This document shows, piece after piece, positions 1 to 11,813 of a DNA stretch of 64,000 nucleotides. Origin of the DNA: Thelephora terrestris (taxonomy: Eukaryota; Basidiomycota; Agaricomycetes; Thelephorales; Thelephoraceae); the NCBI GenBank assembly GCA_015956445.1, contig WIUZ02000004.1:2170001-2234000 (forward strand), written 5' to 3'. Numbering within the stretch: the first letter of the stretch is position 1; the number at the start of each line of letters is the position of its first letter. Both the position numbers and the translations under genes were made by a program. A model generated the notes under the pieces. The model saw only the letters and a list, made by a program, of their open reading frames with translations. It did no database searches and was not told the DNA's origin.

Positions 1-1274
1 GAAAACGGGGTGTTGGTTGAGGTTTGAAGTGTAGTAGTGGTAATCAAACCTACCTCAAGGTGAGTTGGTGAGTCTCTTCCAACTCATCAGGTTCTACGGG
101 GAACGGATATGCCCTATTGCAAGTTCAAGCTGGACACGCTTTGGCCAGGAGGAAACTCACGCATCCTGTGGTCGCCATGCATCCCCACATCGTTCCTTGC
201 TGGACGATTGTTCATCGGTGAAACCTGCCTTTTCGTCCTCGTGGCCTGAGGAAACCCGGGAAATTATCGCGCGTTGATCGAAATTCCCTGACTCTGGCTC
301 GACATCGATGGCAGTAGAGGGCATAACTTATGTAGAACAAGCCGGATGAAGTTGGATCGGAGCGGGAAGGAGGTAGAAACGACCTGTGGCAAACACTCGA
401 CATCTAGAGGTTTTTGAATGAACCAAGTGAGGTCCGTCCGCCTCTTCATCCAAATCCATATTTCCGCCTTCGTTCATTGCTTCTGTTCGTTGGTGAGATC
501 TCATGAGAAGCCTCCGGACCGTTCATTGTTCCGGCCTGCCAAGGCCCGTTCTGAGAGCTGCTGGTTTTCGGATGACCTCGATTGCGGTAAACGAACTGCC
601 TCTGGGATGATTTGCGCTATGAGAATGTAAAACTGTGAAGCCGTGGTCGTGCAGGAGGTGGACGAGGAATGGAAAGTAGAGAGGCTCAGCCGCCAACGGG
701 GATGTCTCGTATGTGGCGTCATTGATCGGCCGGAGTGCCAATCGGATAGGGCCAGTGCCGTTCGTTTGCAGGGAGAAGCAAACCCTAGTAGTCCTCCCAG
801 TCGGAGTCTGGGATCCCACCGGAGTTGAATCGTGCTTCTACTAGCTCCACTGTCGCGCTGGAGTGAAATTTCAAGATCAGGATCGGTTCATGGCTTTGCC
901 GTGAAGATGGAACACTCCTCAATAATCCGAGTCGATTGCGATTCGCTTCGGAACTGCCCAACCTTAGCCCAACCACAGGCTAAATGCAGTGCGATATGAC
1001 CCCTTCTGCATACATGGCGCTCTGTTCTGGTCTAGTCATTACAGCTGGGTCATTGCCCAGATCCCCTCCCCGCGAGAGTAGTCTTGAGCAACCTTGCGGC
1101 CACGGGCAACAGTAGTACCACCCAACCATATCCGATACGCTTCCAGTCATTCCTTGGATCACGGTACGGGTCATCATAAACTTTAGTATACAATTCGACA
1201 AATCTTCCGCCTAGTCCTTCTCACCCTTTACTCGGGCACTGTAACGCAGTTCAAAGCCCTTCTAGGCTTCACGT
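1..1274. other. No gene recognised
   Basis: Only short overlapping open frames of under 100 codons occur on both strands, and none resembles a known protein or continues across plausible introns. The right end is the 3' flank of the homoserine dehydrogenase gene. The left part could be flank or the end of a gene outside the window. I see no tRNA-like or repeat structure. Confidence 0.5.
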
Positions 1275-2722
1275 CTATAGGAATCTCAAAAGATCCCCGA
1301 GCACCCCCATCGCCGTCACAGCGGCCCCAGCTCCAGCCCCTTGCACAATCAGCGGACGCGCACCGTATCGTTCCGTGTGGAACATAACGATGTTATCAGA
1401 CCCACCGAGCGAAGTTACAAAAGGATGCGTGTTGGGATAGCTGCCGAGGACGTAAAGACGTGAAGATCAGCCTCGTTGATGTCAGTTGAGCACGCACCTT
1501 TCAAGGTCCGCCTTGATTGTTCCAGAGGCGACGTCGATAACTCCAACAAATCTCAATACCTTGTTCTCCTTGAACGCATCTGACCTCAGCTTGTCAAATT
1601 CTTGGTCGTACTCCGACAACTTCCTGATGAACTCGTCCCCCGAACTTTCCCCGTGCAACGCTGCAGGGACCAATGATTTAGTGCTGACAGACTTGTAGCC
1701 GTGGGGCAATTTGTCACGTAGAGAAGGAATGCATCGTGAGAGGATGGTGAGCTTCCGCGCCACATCAGCTCCGTTCAGGTCGTCGGCCGGATTCGGTTCC
1801 TACAAACGATATTCAAGTCAGAAGTGCAGTACGGTAGGAATTTCTCTCCCTGAGGCTCCCGAGGGTTGGTATGCGGCAATCGACACTCACTGTGTAACCC
1901 TTCTGTCTGGCGATCGAAACGATAGAAGAAAAGCTTGGCCCATTTCCGCTCTTCCCATCCGAGAACTCGTTGAAGATGTAACTCAGCGTCCCAGAGAACA
2001 CCCCTTCTATTTTCGAGACCTTTGGAATATATTAAGCCGCGGGAGAGAGCGATGGATGCGAACGGACACCAGGACTCTCGCCAGTGGGGGCAAAAGTCCT
2101 CATATCACTTTCGTACCTTGTCCCCAGTCGCTACCAAATCCTTGATGGTCGAGATAATCGGTAGACCAGCTCCGACAGTGGATTCGTTGTAAAACCTCGC
2201 TCCAGTTTTCAAACTCGCCGCAACGATCTCGTCGTAGAGGGCCAGTTCCGACGAGAAAGCCTTCTTGTTGGGAGTGACGACGTTGACGCCCTTGCTCAAG
2301 AAGTATGGGTACAACCGAGCGACATCCTCGGAGGATGTGTTGTCCACCAAAACTGGGATCACGGAGAACGAGACGCCTTCTCGGAGTCCCGCCACCTCCT
2401 CGACGGTCGATATTTGGGTCAACTTCGTCGCCAAAGCTTGCGCATCCGATTTAACATCGGAAGCTGCAAGGTCGTTGCGCCAGTTCTGCCACTGGTGACT
2501 ACCGATGTTGTAGTACACTGTCGATCGCGAGGATGATAGAGATAAAACTTGGAATTGGTCGCGGAGCCCTGGGCTCGGAAGATGGCTGAGTTGATCCACG
2601 AGTTCGCTTCCCACCAGGCCGACGCCGATGACACTGACAACAACGAGATGCTGAACCTGCGATCCTGAAGACATAGTAGGAGTCGTGGGAGATGACTCGA
2701 CTTGTAAAACGGATGAGCTCAT
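1275..2722 (-). CDS. HOM6: Homoserine dehydrogenase
   Basis: It reduces aspartate semialdehyde to homoserine with NAD(P)H, the branch point to threonine and methionine in the cytosol. The first exon (about 200 residues from the ATG at 2722) carries a Rossmann nucleotide-binding loop, GVGLVGSELVDQL. Near its end is the family signature NESTVGAGLPII, which includes a conserved catalytic-region glutamate. Later exons continue with MFSGTLSYIFNEFSDGK (about 2001-1950), the stretch beginning RKLTILSRC (about 1760-1480), and a last exon ending MGVLGDLLRFL then TAG at 1275-1277. At least three introns are needed to join these frames. The N-terminus has about 25 residues before the usual start of the fold; a second Met at residue 17 is an alternative start. 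Length and domain order fit the fungal enzyme of about 360-380 residues. Confidence 0.93.
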
Positions 2723-3027
2723 TTTTCACGTTTTTTGCGATCAAAGAATGCAGGCCCTACCCCAATCCCGCATTCCAGTAGATCCGCACTGAGTTAACAA
2801 AAATGCGTAGATTCTTATTGCGTGTGAGCGGTACATGAAGCATGAAAACCCAGCTGTCAAGAATAAAAAAATGCAGCGAGCGGAGTCGTTAAGCTTTAAG
2901 CGTCAATGTTTCGTGTCTAGATTAGGAGGGCGTAAAGCCCGTAAATGCCGTGAATAACATGAAAGCAAACCGACTGGGGGATAAATCGACAATGATTGGC
3001 GTCCCCAGGACCGACGGTATCGCATCC
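2723..3027. other. Intergenic, upstream of HOM6
   Basis: This short spacer should hold the HOM6 promoter (reading leftward) and the 3' end region of the neighbouring WD40 gene. No TATA box or Gcn4-type site was convincing. Confidence 0.5.
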
Positions 3028-6000
3028 TCATAGCCGGTTACCTGCCCTGAGCTGCACGCCGAGCTCATCCAGTGATGCTCGCAATTCATGCGCCTTTAAT
3101 CCTCCTTCCGTGCTCGTCGATCCGAACCTGTTATCGCTTTCCGGGGGGTATAGTGAAGGTGACCGGGTTCGTGGAGTCCCACCACCTCGCCCTTCAGACC
3201 GAAAAGTGAATTCCGGGTAGATATAGGGGGAGGGCTGGGACGAGCGTTCGACCATCGTCCAAACCCGCACCGCGCCGTCGTGACTTCCCGTGGCGGACAT
3301 GAAAGGATCCGCGGCAGGGTTCCAGGCCAGACATGTCAAGTCTCCGCCCACCATCTGTGCCCGAACGTGGTGCAACAATGCTGCGGATTCACGATCCCAG
3401 ATATGGATATCACCGGCTGTGGATGGAATATGAACGAATAGCATCAGCAACTTTGTCATCGATGTGATGCTTCGGCGGGAGAAGTGAGGTCGACCTTTTC
3501 CAGCGCAGACAATCAATTGGTCATCCTTTCCACCAAAGTATGAGGGTCCAGCGAAATCTACGATAGTTTTAGGCATGTACGTGTGCCGTAAACTTAGCCG
3601 GACAATAGTTCCCTGAGGGGTGTTCGTAGAACCTGTCTGTCTTTTGACAAGTTCGACTTTCCAGAGCTGAGGTGGGGCCTACGTGGACGTGTAAATTAAT
3701 ACAAAAACCCATGCAATAACAACAAATGCCAATTTGTGCAGTGCGTACTCTGTTCTCATAACTGACGAGGACGAATTGATTGCTCTGCGACACCGTGATG
3801 TCCCGGACTTCATGCAATACAGGCACGCGACTGCACGCAGTACGTCAGATTGTCAAATGGGGACGATGCGGCAGACTTGAACTGACTTCTCTATCTCATT
3901 CCGATCAAGGTTGAATGCTATTAGTCCAATGTCAGATGAGACTTCATTCGTAACATAACTTGGAACCCACTAATGATCTGTTTCTCGTTCCTGGATCTGG
4001 AGGGCTGTAGGTTATCCGGGGACATAATCGTCGTGCCGACTACGAAGATTCGTTGACAATCTGAAGTAACTGCGACGTCGTGCAGCGACATGCGCTCGAA
4101 TTTGTATGTATCCAGGAGCTAGGCTTTCTCAGAACCTCATGAAGATACCACAGAACTATGCAACATACGGTCCCGTTAATATTCTGTGAGGTCAATGTTC
4201 AGAAAATAGAAAGGAGGGAAAAGATTGGGATCAACGCACCAGACGAACAATGCTGTTTTCTTCAACAGATAAGAACGCTTGTCATGGATATTCAGCCCGT
4301 CAATCTTTCACTCTGAGCACATCCACACCGGCTTACCTTCCCCCTGAGGCATCCAGGCGACCGACTGCACAGGGCGTTTTCGCTCAATCGTCTTCCTACA
4401 TACACCATCCTGTGTCCAGATCTTTATCGCCCGAGGCAGCTTGGTCATGATAAGGTTTCCACTCGGTGACCTAAAAGGCGGTTCGATCATGTTTCCCATG
4501 TTCAGGAGAGAGCCCTTACCACGCAACTTGACCGACGAATCCATTGAAATGTAAGAGCACTTGAGAGGGAATGAATTGCTCCTGCCAGTCGTTCAGTTAT
4601 ATGGCGTGAGATATTTTTTTGTGACGTACCCCAACGTGGAAGATGAGCGAGGAACGATCCCAACTTGAGGTGGCCAGGAACTTTCCGTCCGGTGAGAACT
4701 GGGGAAGTCATAAACAACAGGTACGGACGCTATCATTGGTTTCATACTCACTTCCATGTGCCTTACCAGCGCCGCATGGGCGGCGATATCCTGGGTTGGG
4801 GCCATGTTTTGCAACTTGGGAACCAAACCAGCAACTCGAGAACTCCGGGGCCTGACAGCCTTCTGATCTGAAACCTTGCCATCTGTAAGGGATATCGAGA
4901 CCCTTGCTTTCGCCTCCTCTCCAATTCCTATCAACCTGTTGACCATAACCGCGCTGCGTGCAAGGCTCCTGAATTTGGTCCGCGTAGCGGATACTTCTGT
5001 CACTGGTTCCGGGGATGGCGGTGATATGGTTGGTGAGGTGACGGGGGAGGCGTCGGATGGGCGCCCACTGGTCTCGTTGGAATGTTGTTCTTCGCGGCCG
5101 AGTTGGAATTGAACCACGGGCTTAATGGGAGATATGAGATTGGACTTTGGAGTCGTAAAACCCATGCTAGGTGAAAATTCTGCACTGGTGCATGGGGGAG
5201 GGGTGGACCTGGCGCTAGCTGTTCTCTCCGTGCTATCGGAACTTCGGCTAAGTATCGCGCTCATCCGTCTGAGAGGAACGGATGCACGTCGAACAACACG
5301 GGCACCCCAAGTGAGGGCCGTCTTTGACTTCTCTGGCGCGGCATCCTTCATCCACTTATAACTAGAGGCTGTAACGTCATCAAGGATGTCAGCGAGCCAC
5401 TTCCTCCCTTTGTGCCGGTTGAAAACCATTCGCTCTGAGGCAAACCAAGCGGATACAGCTGTAAGACCGAAAGAACTGAAGGCGGAGAAGACAGTAGTAA
5501 TGGTCGACGTAACAGCGTGCTGAGAGTGGGGTCAGCATCTTGGGAGCTAAGACTCGCGAGGCGACGTTACCTGACCCGAGGAGTAGGCAAATGCGATCAG
5601 ACCAGCAGAAAAACAGGCAACCGATAATACGAGGAACATGAGGGGGGATCGCCTGTGGAGATGAATGGTTGAATGAAGCCCTCGTGTTTGCTTCCCGTAC
5701 CATGAAACACTCACTTGATCCACATGCTGACCCACCATGGCACGAGGTGGCGCGGTGAGCGGCTGGAAGAGAGGCGTCAGAAAAAACAGACAAAAAACGG
5801 CGAGTCGGCGTACTACATGGCCTGCTTCCAGGTCAAACCAAGCAGACTGTTGACGGCAGCAGCTGTAAAGTGTATCTGATGAAAGGATTCTCCAGTATAC
5901 AAGGCACAGACTCACCAATGCTGAAAACCAGCGACGTGAACCAGAACGCGTTGACTGCATTTGCAGCTGGGCCAACGGTGTCGCCGTATGAGAACTGCAA

Positions 6001-7300
6001 ACTAGTGGCAGTGACCGAGGAGAAGAAGGTCGCAATAGGGTAAGGGAGGCCGGAACTTGATACCACCACATGAGATGGAGAGACTTGCCGACTTCGATGA
6101 ACAGTGAAAGGGCCGAAGTGATGCTTGCTATGTGTTCGCCAATGTCAGAAGATAGATCGTGAAGATATCGCTGAACGGCAGGGTTCTTGAAGGAGCCTGA
6201 AGTGTGGGATCAGCGGGAGCCGCGTCATCCCACTTGGGAGCGGACATACCAGAATATTGACGAAGGCACGAGGCCCAGTACTAAGCGAGCAAAAGTGTCA
6301 GCGGTACTGGTCTTAGTAGCAGGGACAATGCGTCCCTGAGCCCACCTTAAGATCCCCCTGGAAGACTGAAATGGATGCATTGACCACCTCATCTCTAAAC
6401 TCTGGGAACTCGTTCAAGCAATTGAGAAAGTTCGAGATGTCTTCAGCAAAGTGAGACATTTGGTCTGGGAAGTCTTCTGTATCCAGGTCTGTTGTGATCA
6501 CAGGTGTTCTGACATTCGGCGGGGGCTTCGATCTCCGCTTTGTCTTCAGAGGCTGGTGGTTCACTTGGGTAGACATGTCTTGATGATGAACCTTTCTAGG
6601 AAACAAGTGCGCGGCATTCTCGTGGAAGAGGTAGAGGATCTGTGTGATCCTCTCTCGAAGGTGGTAGGCTGACGAGAGGATTCCCACCGAGCTGCCTAGT
6701 TGACGAGCCGCGTGTGAAAAGTTGCGTAGCTTTGGTGCAACAGAGTCTCCTCGTCAGCATTGTGGATATAGGGACGTCAGCCGTAGCGACAGCGGGGACT
6801 CACTTGCTTGTCAAAATTTATCATGTTCCTTTAGGCAGTTTACGGCCATCAGCTAGTTATTGGGAACGGAGGCCGTCCGCCGGCGGGATGAAGTCGCTTA
6901 CCTCTCGAACCTTGCAAACGACTCCGCACCAATAGTTTGCAGATGTTCATCGACGGTGGCTATTGACCCGTTCAGACTTCAACTAGGCTCACACCTGCAG
7001 GCGTTTCTCCGAGACCACTCACGGACGTCACGGTCATCTTGAAAGCTAGGCTCCAATGTTGATTCTAGCCACAATCGTTAATCGGTGGACGAGCACGAGG
7101 GTTGGATGGGGTTCACCTTTGGGGAAGGCTTCCTCATCGTTCGTCAACTCGTTCAATGCGTCCAACAGGCTGAGAAGTGTTTGCTTTCGTTTTGCAGCGC
7201 CTCGTTTTCTTGTGTTGTGTCGCGGCGTGCTTGTCCCTGACTCTAAGAGAGAGGGAGGTGTAAGCACATGGGATTGAGCGTTTGGTCGTCGGCCACTCAT
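3028..7300 (-). CDS. Membrane-anchored WD40-repeat protein
   Basis: This is one long multi-exon gene read from 7300 down to a stop at 3028. The N-terminal exon begins MSGRRPNAQSH and is basic and Ser/Thr-rich. Around 6750-6330 comes a soluble helical part containing SSVGILSSAYHLRERITQIL, then an acidic stretch with EDISNFLNCLNEFPEF. Between about 6070 and 5430 lie hydrophobic segments, including VATFF-like ATFFSSVTATSLQFSY, MFLVLSVACFSAGLIAFAY and FSAFSSFGLTAVSAWFASER, which predict several membrane helices. The next exon starts at the Met at 5429 in MVFNRHKGRKWL and holds a low-complexity Ser/Pro linker. After it the WD40 domain begins with FSPDGKFLATSSWDRSSLIF (about 4710-4640) and ends with CLAWNPAADPFMSATGSHDG and GAVRVWT. 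The frames join through short introns with GT/AG ends. The C-terminal blades resemble WDR26/Gid7-like proteins, but the membrane part does not. The function is unknown; I infer a membrane-tethered scaffold. Exact exon edges in 4300-3600 are uncertain. Confidence 0.8.
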
Positions 7301-7690
7301 GTCGGACGCGGGGAACTCAGGTGAAAGGAAGGGTTTCAAGCGGAGGTCACAAACCTCCAAATATTTTAGACATCGCCGAGGTCGCGTGGGCAACTTGGCA
7401 TATATTGCACTAAGGCCTGCTTCGCCAAGGATTGGATTGGATTCAGGGAAGCCAGCTTGACGCAAGGAAGTGGGGAGGCAACGGTGGAACGGTCAATCCG
7501 GAGCGCGTGCCACTGGTCAGACGCTCAATTCATCATGTATGCATCAAATGATTTCTAACGTCACAAAGGAATGGTGCCATAAGATGGAGCGAGCAGGTGT
7601 AGGTCGATTGCATCACAAATAACAACTGATTTATAAGGGGACATTATACAGTAACGGTAGGCATCCAAGGAACAAAACAAAACCGAACGA
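7301..7690. other. Intergenic between two minus-strand genes
   Basis: This holds the promoter of the WD40 gene and the 3' end of YRA1. An open frame runs upstream of the chosen Met at 7300 to 7465, so the WD40 protein could start further upstream. No other feature is seen. Confidence 0.5.
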
Positions 7691-9053
7691 TTAGGCTGTC
7701 GTAGCTGTAGCTGGAGCAGAGTTAGTAGGGGCAGCAGGCGTGCTACTTGCAGCAGTGTAATCCTAGCGCAAATGTGAACATGTGAACGAATGGTGGGCAA
7801 GTCGGAGCTCTGTTACCTCCATCTCTGCGTCGAGGTCAGCTGCACTCTTGTTCGGGCGTTCATTTCGCCTCCTGGCACCACGTCCCCGTCCACGTCTCGG
7901 CGCTCCGCGACTAAATGATACGATCAGGTCTCGGCTCTGCGCGAAAGTGTATCCTTGCCATACCGTGGGGCGTCAGCGGTTCCATTAGTCGTAGGAGCAG
8001 GCGCAACGCGACTCGCGAGAGACTGGCCGGGAAGGTTGACTGGGTCGACGACGATCTCTATCTTCATGGGGCGTTCTAAGTTTCGGAATGCAGAGCGAAA
8101 GAGGTGGAACGAGGATATTTGTCAGCGGAACGTTTTCTCCGGTTTGGAGGTAGTAAGGAGAAAGCGGATACGCCTGGAAGCAACGGCTGACTGGCAGGCC
8201 CAATAACGGCACCAGTCCCTTGCCTCAGTGGATATGTTCTTGGCACTCGCGAACCCACAAAGGAGACGGGGTGATGACCAGGACTGTTCTCTCTACCCCA
8301 TGATGGGCAGATTAGACAGTGCGACTCGCCGACACCGAAGCGCCCAAGGGCTGACATGTGTTGAAGGGCACCACGATGGCAATTGACTTGGGCTTCGGGT
8401 GTCCAGCGACTGGTCTCCCCTTGCTTGCCGATGTTTGGTCTTCGAGCCACCTTGGTGATAACCGAACAAAGACAACGAACGCGCCGATGCGACATCGCCC
8501 AGAGAAAGGTGCAACACGAAGATGAAGGAATGGTCGATACTAACTCCCATCAATGAGGCGGTTGTTGTATTGTTGGTAGGCTTTGGTTCCGTCTCCTTTT
8601 CGTTGGAAAAGGATGTTGGCAACTCCCTTGGAGCGTCCAGAGGGATCGTAGTGGAGGGCGACGTCTTTGAGGGGTCCAATGGTGGAATGGAACAATTCCT
8701 GTGATGACCGAGGAGTGAGCAGGGAAGCACCTCTACGCTAAAGAAACGCGAACGAACCTTGATTTGGGCTTCATTCACATCCGTAGGAAGATTGGACACG
8801 ATAATCTTCTCTCCGCCCTGGGCGGTTGCGGGAGTAGTTTTGCCCACTCCAGGCGTGGTGGTAGTGTACCTGGCACGAACGGAGGGAGCGGGGTCCTTCT
8901 TTCCGAGAACTTCTGCGCGTGCGACACCGCGACGGCTTCCAGCCCTTCTACCTGGCTTGGGACGAGAGGTAATAATCTTTGAGGGAGAAACTATGAGCCA
9001 CTTTGCGTCGCGCACGAGGGATGAAGACGAACATCTTCGAGAGTCTTGTCCAT
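7691..9053 (-). CDS. YRA1: mRNA export adaptor Yra1/ALYREF (REF family)
   Basis: It is a nuclear RNA-binding adaptor of the TREX complex, linking transcription and splicing to Mex67-dependent mRNA export. The start MDKTLED at 9053 joins, across a 56-nt intron, to IITSRPKPGRRAGSRRG, the conserved N-terminal REF box. A basic linker follows, then the RRM begins with GGEKIIVSNLPTDVNEAQIK (RNP2 region). The RRM continues in later exons with YDPSGRSKGVA, an RNP1-like stretch. The C-terminal part is Arg/Gly-rich (RRGRGRGARRRNERPNKSA) and ends in an Ala/Thr/Pro tail, with the stop TAA at 7691-7693. The short helix ADLDAEMEDY near the end matches the C-terminal REF box (UAP56/Sub2-binding helix). The gene has at least four introns and is head to head with RPC31, 240 bp away. 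Confidence 0.92.
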
Positions 9054-9293
9054 GGTATTAACTGGGAGGAATATGAGGCGAAAAACGGCGAAGATGTGTG
9101 GAAGTTGAGAGAAGTAAGGGCAGAAGGGGTCGAAGAGGACGACAACAAGGGGCTCAGGAATGTGGCGGTGACAACGCCAAGAGCCTATAAACCTCCCTCG
9201 GAGTCTGAAATCGAAAGGCGGAGCTTCAAACGCTCGTCCCCTTGGGCGGCCCGCGATCACCCCGATCGACGTGCAGATTCGCGCATTATCACC
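9054..9293. promoter_or_regulatory. Shared promoter of YRA1 and RPC31
   Basis: There are 240 bp between two divergent ATGs, so both core promoters and 5' leaders must lie here. No consensus TATA box is seen, as is common for housekeeping promoters. Confidence 0.6.
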
Positions 9294-10195
9294 ATGTCCA
9301 GGGGTGGCAGAGGAGGCGGTCGAGGAGGAGGTCGAGGCGGTTTCACCAACAACGTCCCCCCTATGGGTCTCACCTTTGCCGATATCCAAGCTATGTCGAG
9401 AGAGGCCACTGACAACTATCCGGTGCGCGCTCCTAGGAAGCTGGCCGTGAGGGTCGCTGAAGTCATTATCATGACTAGACTAGGGAACTTCCGGTACTAA
9501 CGGAATCCTCGGAGGATGAGAAGCGCATTTGTCGGCTGCAAAACGACTTTGCCACGCGTCTGCGCCGTTCTCAGTACTACATCGTCGAATCCACCAAAAC
9601 GAACGGTGGGCACTACGTATGTCCAAAGGCTCCCAGATAACTCATATCATCCAGAGCTGGAGCGGTACTCTGATAGATATCGCCCATCCTTAGCGCCTCA
9701 GCCAGCTCTAAAACGAAAGGACTTCAACCCGGCGTTTTTCCCACCTGAGATCTTCGAGGACTACTTCAATCCCCGGAGGAAACGCCAAGGTGCGATTTAA
9801 CGTTAACGTTGAGCCTAGGTGTTAATGTTTACTTACCCCACGCAGTGGCTAAGGCTCCTACCAAAAAACTGAACCTTGATGAAATGATCGACGAGAACGA
9901 CGAGGCAAGTCGCCAACCTAATTTTATACGAGTCAGTTTTAACAAGCAGCCAGGCTAGGTCGGAAGAGGAAGGAACTGATAATGGTTCACAACCCGAGGA
10001 AGAAGACTACGACGTAGACGAAGAATTCGATAACGATTATGCCGAAAACTACTTCGATAACGGCGAAGGGGACGACTTGGATGATCTAGGGGATGGTGTT
10101 GGTGGCGGTGGTGACGCGGGTAATGAATTTGCACAATCCTTCGCTCCCCATGATCGCCGATCCTAAACTTTAACTTTGCAGGGGAATACGAGTGA
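9294..10195 (+). CDS. RPC31: RNA polymerase III subunit C31 (Rpc31/POLR3G type)
   Basis: This is a subunit of the Pol III-specific C82-C34-C31 subcomplex that acts in promoter-directed initiation on tRNA and 5S genes. The start MSRGGRGGGRGGGRGGF is Gly/Arg-rich, followed by PPMGLTFADIQAM. A middle exon carries LKRKDFNPAFFPPEIFEDYF and NPRRKRQ, a conserved stretch of the family. Next is KAPTKKLNLDEMIDENDE. The C-terminus is strongly acidic (EEEDYDVDEEFDNDYAENYF, then DNGEGDDLDD). After a final 58-nt intron the protein ends GEYE at a TGA at 10193-10195. An acidic tail closed by a short GEY-type end is typical of C31. Short introns explain the frame changes near 9420-9500, 9590-9650, 9800-9845 and 9905-9960. 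Confidence 0.9.
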
Positions 10196-10346
10196 AGGTC
10201 CCTGGCGATTGCCGCGAGTCGAAGCCTTGTGGTTGGAAAACTGGGCTTCCAGAACTCCATCGCTGTGGTTGAACTTTAGGGGAACAATCCTCCTCCTCTT
10301 CTCGCCTCTCCCTCTCTTTCTTTTACCACGCACCTCCCAAAACACC

Positions 10347-11172
10347 ATGCTATCCGTTCTTCGGCTGTTAATCACCATCACCTTTGCCTCAAACATTGCG
10401 CTTGCATGTGAAGGGGAATGCGTAGTCAACGTGACGAAGTACATTCTTTCCAACTATTCCACACCTATTTACAATATATTTCGAGAAATTGTAAGTCAAC
10501 CGTCTCTGCGTACCGTCTTACCTCTCTAATACCCCATAATAGGCCGAAGAAATCGAGAACTTGGTCGTCCCACCCTCCTCCCGTGCTGCAGACAGGTTGG
10601 ATTACATCACTCCACTTCTTTCCTCATACGAGGGAAACTCATATTCCCGGATGGAGACTGCTATCTTCCCTTCCTACTTCCACGGAAAATGCGAGGACCC
10701 AACGACAGGCATCGCTCCATCTGGTTGTCCGAATCCATCTTGCTCTGTCGTTTGTGGGACTCCAGGTTCAATGGTCTACCATTTCCCCAAACTCAGGCGA
10801 ATTGCGTTCGATAGTGTGCGCGCGATGCTGCTCGAAAACACAAGGGAGGGTTCGGACACGTACAACTCAGTCCACAAAACTGTCATGCGATTTACTGGAA
10901 CTCGAGCTACGTCGAACATGACGACGCGGTCGATCCCCAGAATCTTTTGGGCAAGGAAGGACCTCGACCTCCTGCCAGAATTCGAAGACATGTATCTGAT
11001 GAAGAGGGCGGACGACGTTGGAGCCAAGTTAAAACCCATCCTTGAGAGCATCCCGGACAGGTTGGCAACCGCTTGTGGGTACGTGGGTCCCGACGAGGAC
11101 GGTTCGACAGACGAGTTACAAGAATGCAGTTGGAAAACGGGAACGGTGGAGTACATCTTGCGATTCCCTTGA
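10347..11172 (+). CDS. Small secreted protein, function unknown
   Basis: The protein starts MLSVLRLLITITFASNIALA, a clear signal peptide with a likely cleavage after ALA, followed at once by CEGEC. Exon 1 ends near 10490 (YNIFREI), and an intron leads to AEEIENLVVPPSSRAADRLD. The mature chain is about 240 residues. It has a cysteine group, GKCEDPTTGIAPSGCPNPSC then VVCGTPG, and two further Cys near the C-terminus (TACGYVG, LQECSWK), probably forming disulfides. N-glycosylation sites NVT and NYS occur early. I do not recognise a family with certainty. The secretion signal, size and Cys content would fit an extracellular or effector-like protein, but this is inference. Confidence 0.82.
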
Positions 11173-11813
11173 CCCTTTCCATCACATCCTTCACAGCCAG
11201 TTTCTTTAATATCTGACTTCACGTTTGTCGTGTTCACTGTCTGATCCTCCAGAAACCGTCCTTTTGTTTTGCATTCCTATGCCAAGTCACATCGCTATTT
11301 ACCCATTTCGCAATTATAATGTGTGATGTCGTTGCCAGGCAACTTATTCGTAACATCGTCATGAAAGACCATACATAAATTTTTACATGTTATACGACTG
11401 GGGGTTGTACGGTATGACACGGAGGGAAGGGGGGGATTTGTGCAAGATACTCAATAAAGATGCAGTCGAAGTAAGAGAGCAAATGGAGGTGGAAGCCCGA
11501 TGTTGATAGAACGGTGGATTGGGGGATGTGTGGGTATTAAAACCGGAATCGAAACGAAGAGAGTTCGATTTATGCACCATGCAGGATAAAGTGGAACCGG
11601 AACACGCAGAGAGAGACGACATTTTAAAAAAGAAACAGAAGCTTGAAAAATTGAAAATTGGAGCCGGGAATGTACAACACACACGAACGGTACCTTACCA
11701 ATGCAAGAAACAAATAAACTAGGGATGCCACGAAACCCAGCGAACGTAGACCTTGCAAAATCCACACATGAAGGAAATCAATCAAGCACGTGGCATGGCG
11801 GGAGGGAGAAAAC
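11173..11813. other. Convergent 3' intergenic region
   Basis: The region lies between the stops of the secreted protein (+) and the RRM protein (-), so both 3' UTRs fall here. It is AT-richer than its surroundings. Apart from an X-box-like palindrome at 11331-11343 nothing is recognised. Confidence 0.6.
11331..11343. promoter_or_regulatory. RFX/X-box-like palindrome
   Basis: The sequence gttgccaggcaac is a perfect 6+1+6 inverted repeat that fits the X-box pattern GTNRCC-N-RGYAAC bound by RFX/Crt1 proteins. Its position between two convergent genes is not a usual promoter position, so its function is uncertain and it may be chance. Confidence 0.3.

Noticed and set aside
4593-5429. A separate gene with Met at 5429 (MVFNRHKGRK)
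   Set aside because: The frame joins upstream to membrane-helix exons (SAWFASER) and downstream to WD40 exons without a stop, so this is an internal exon.
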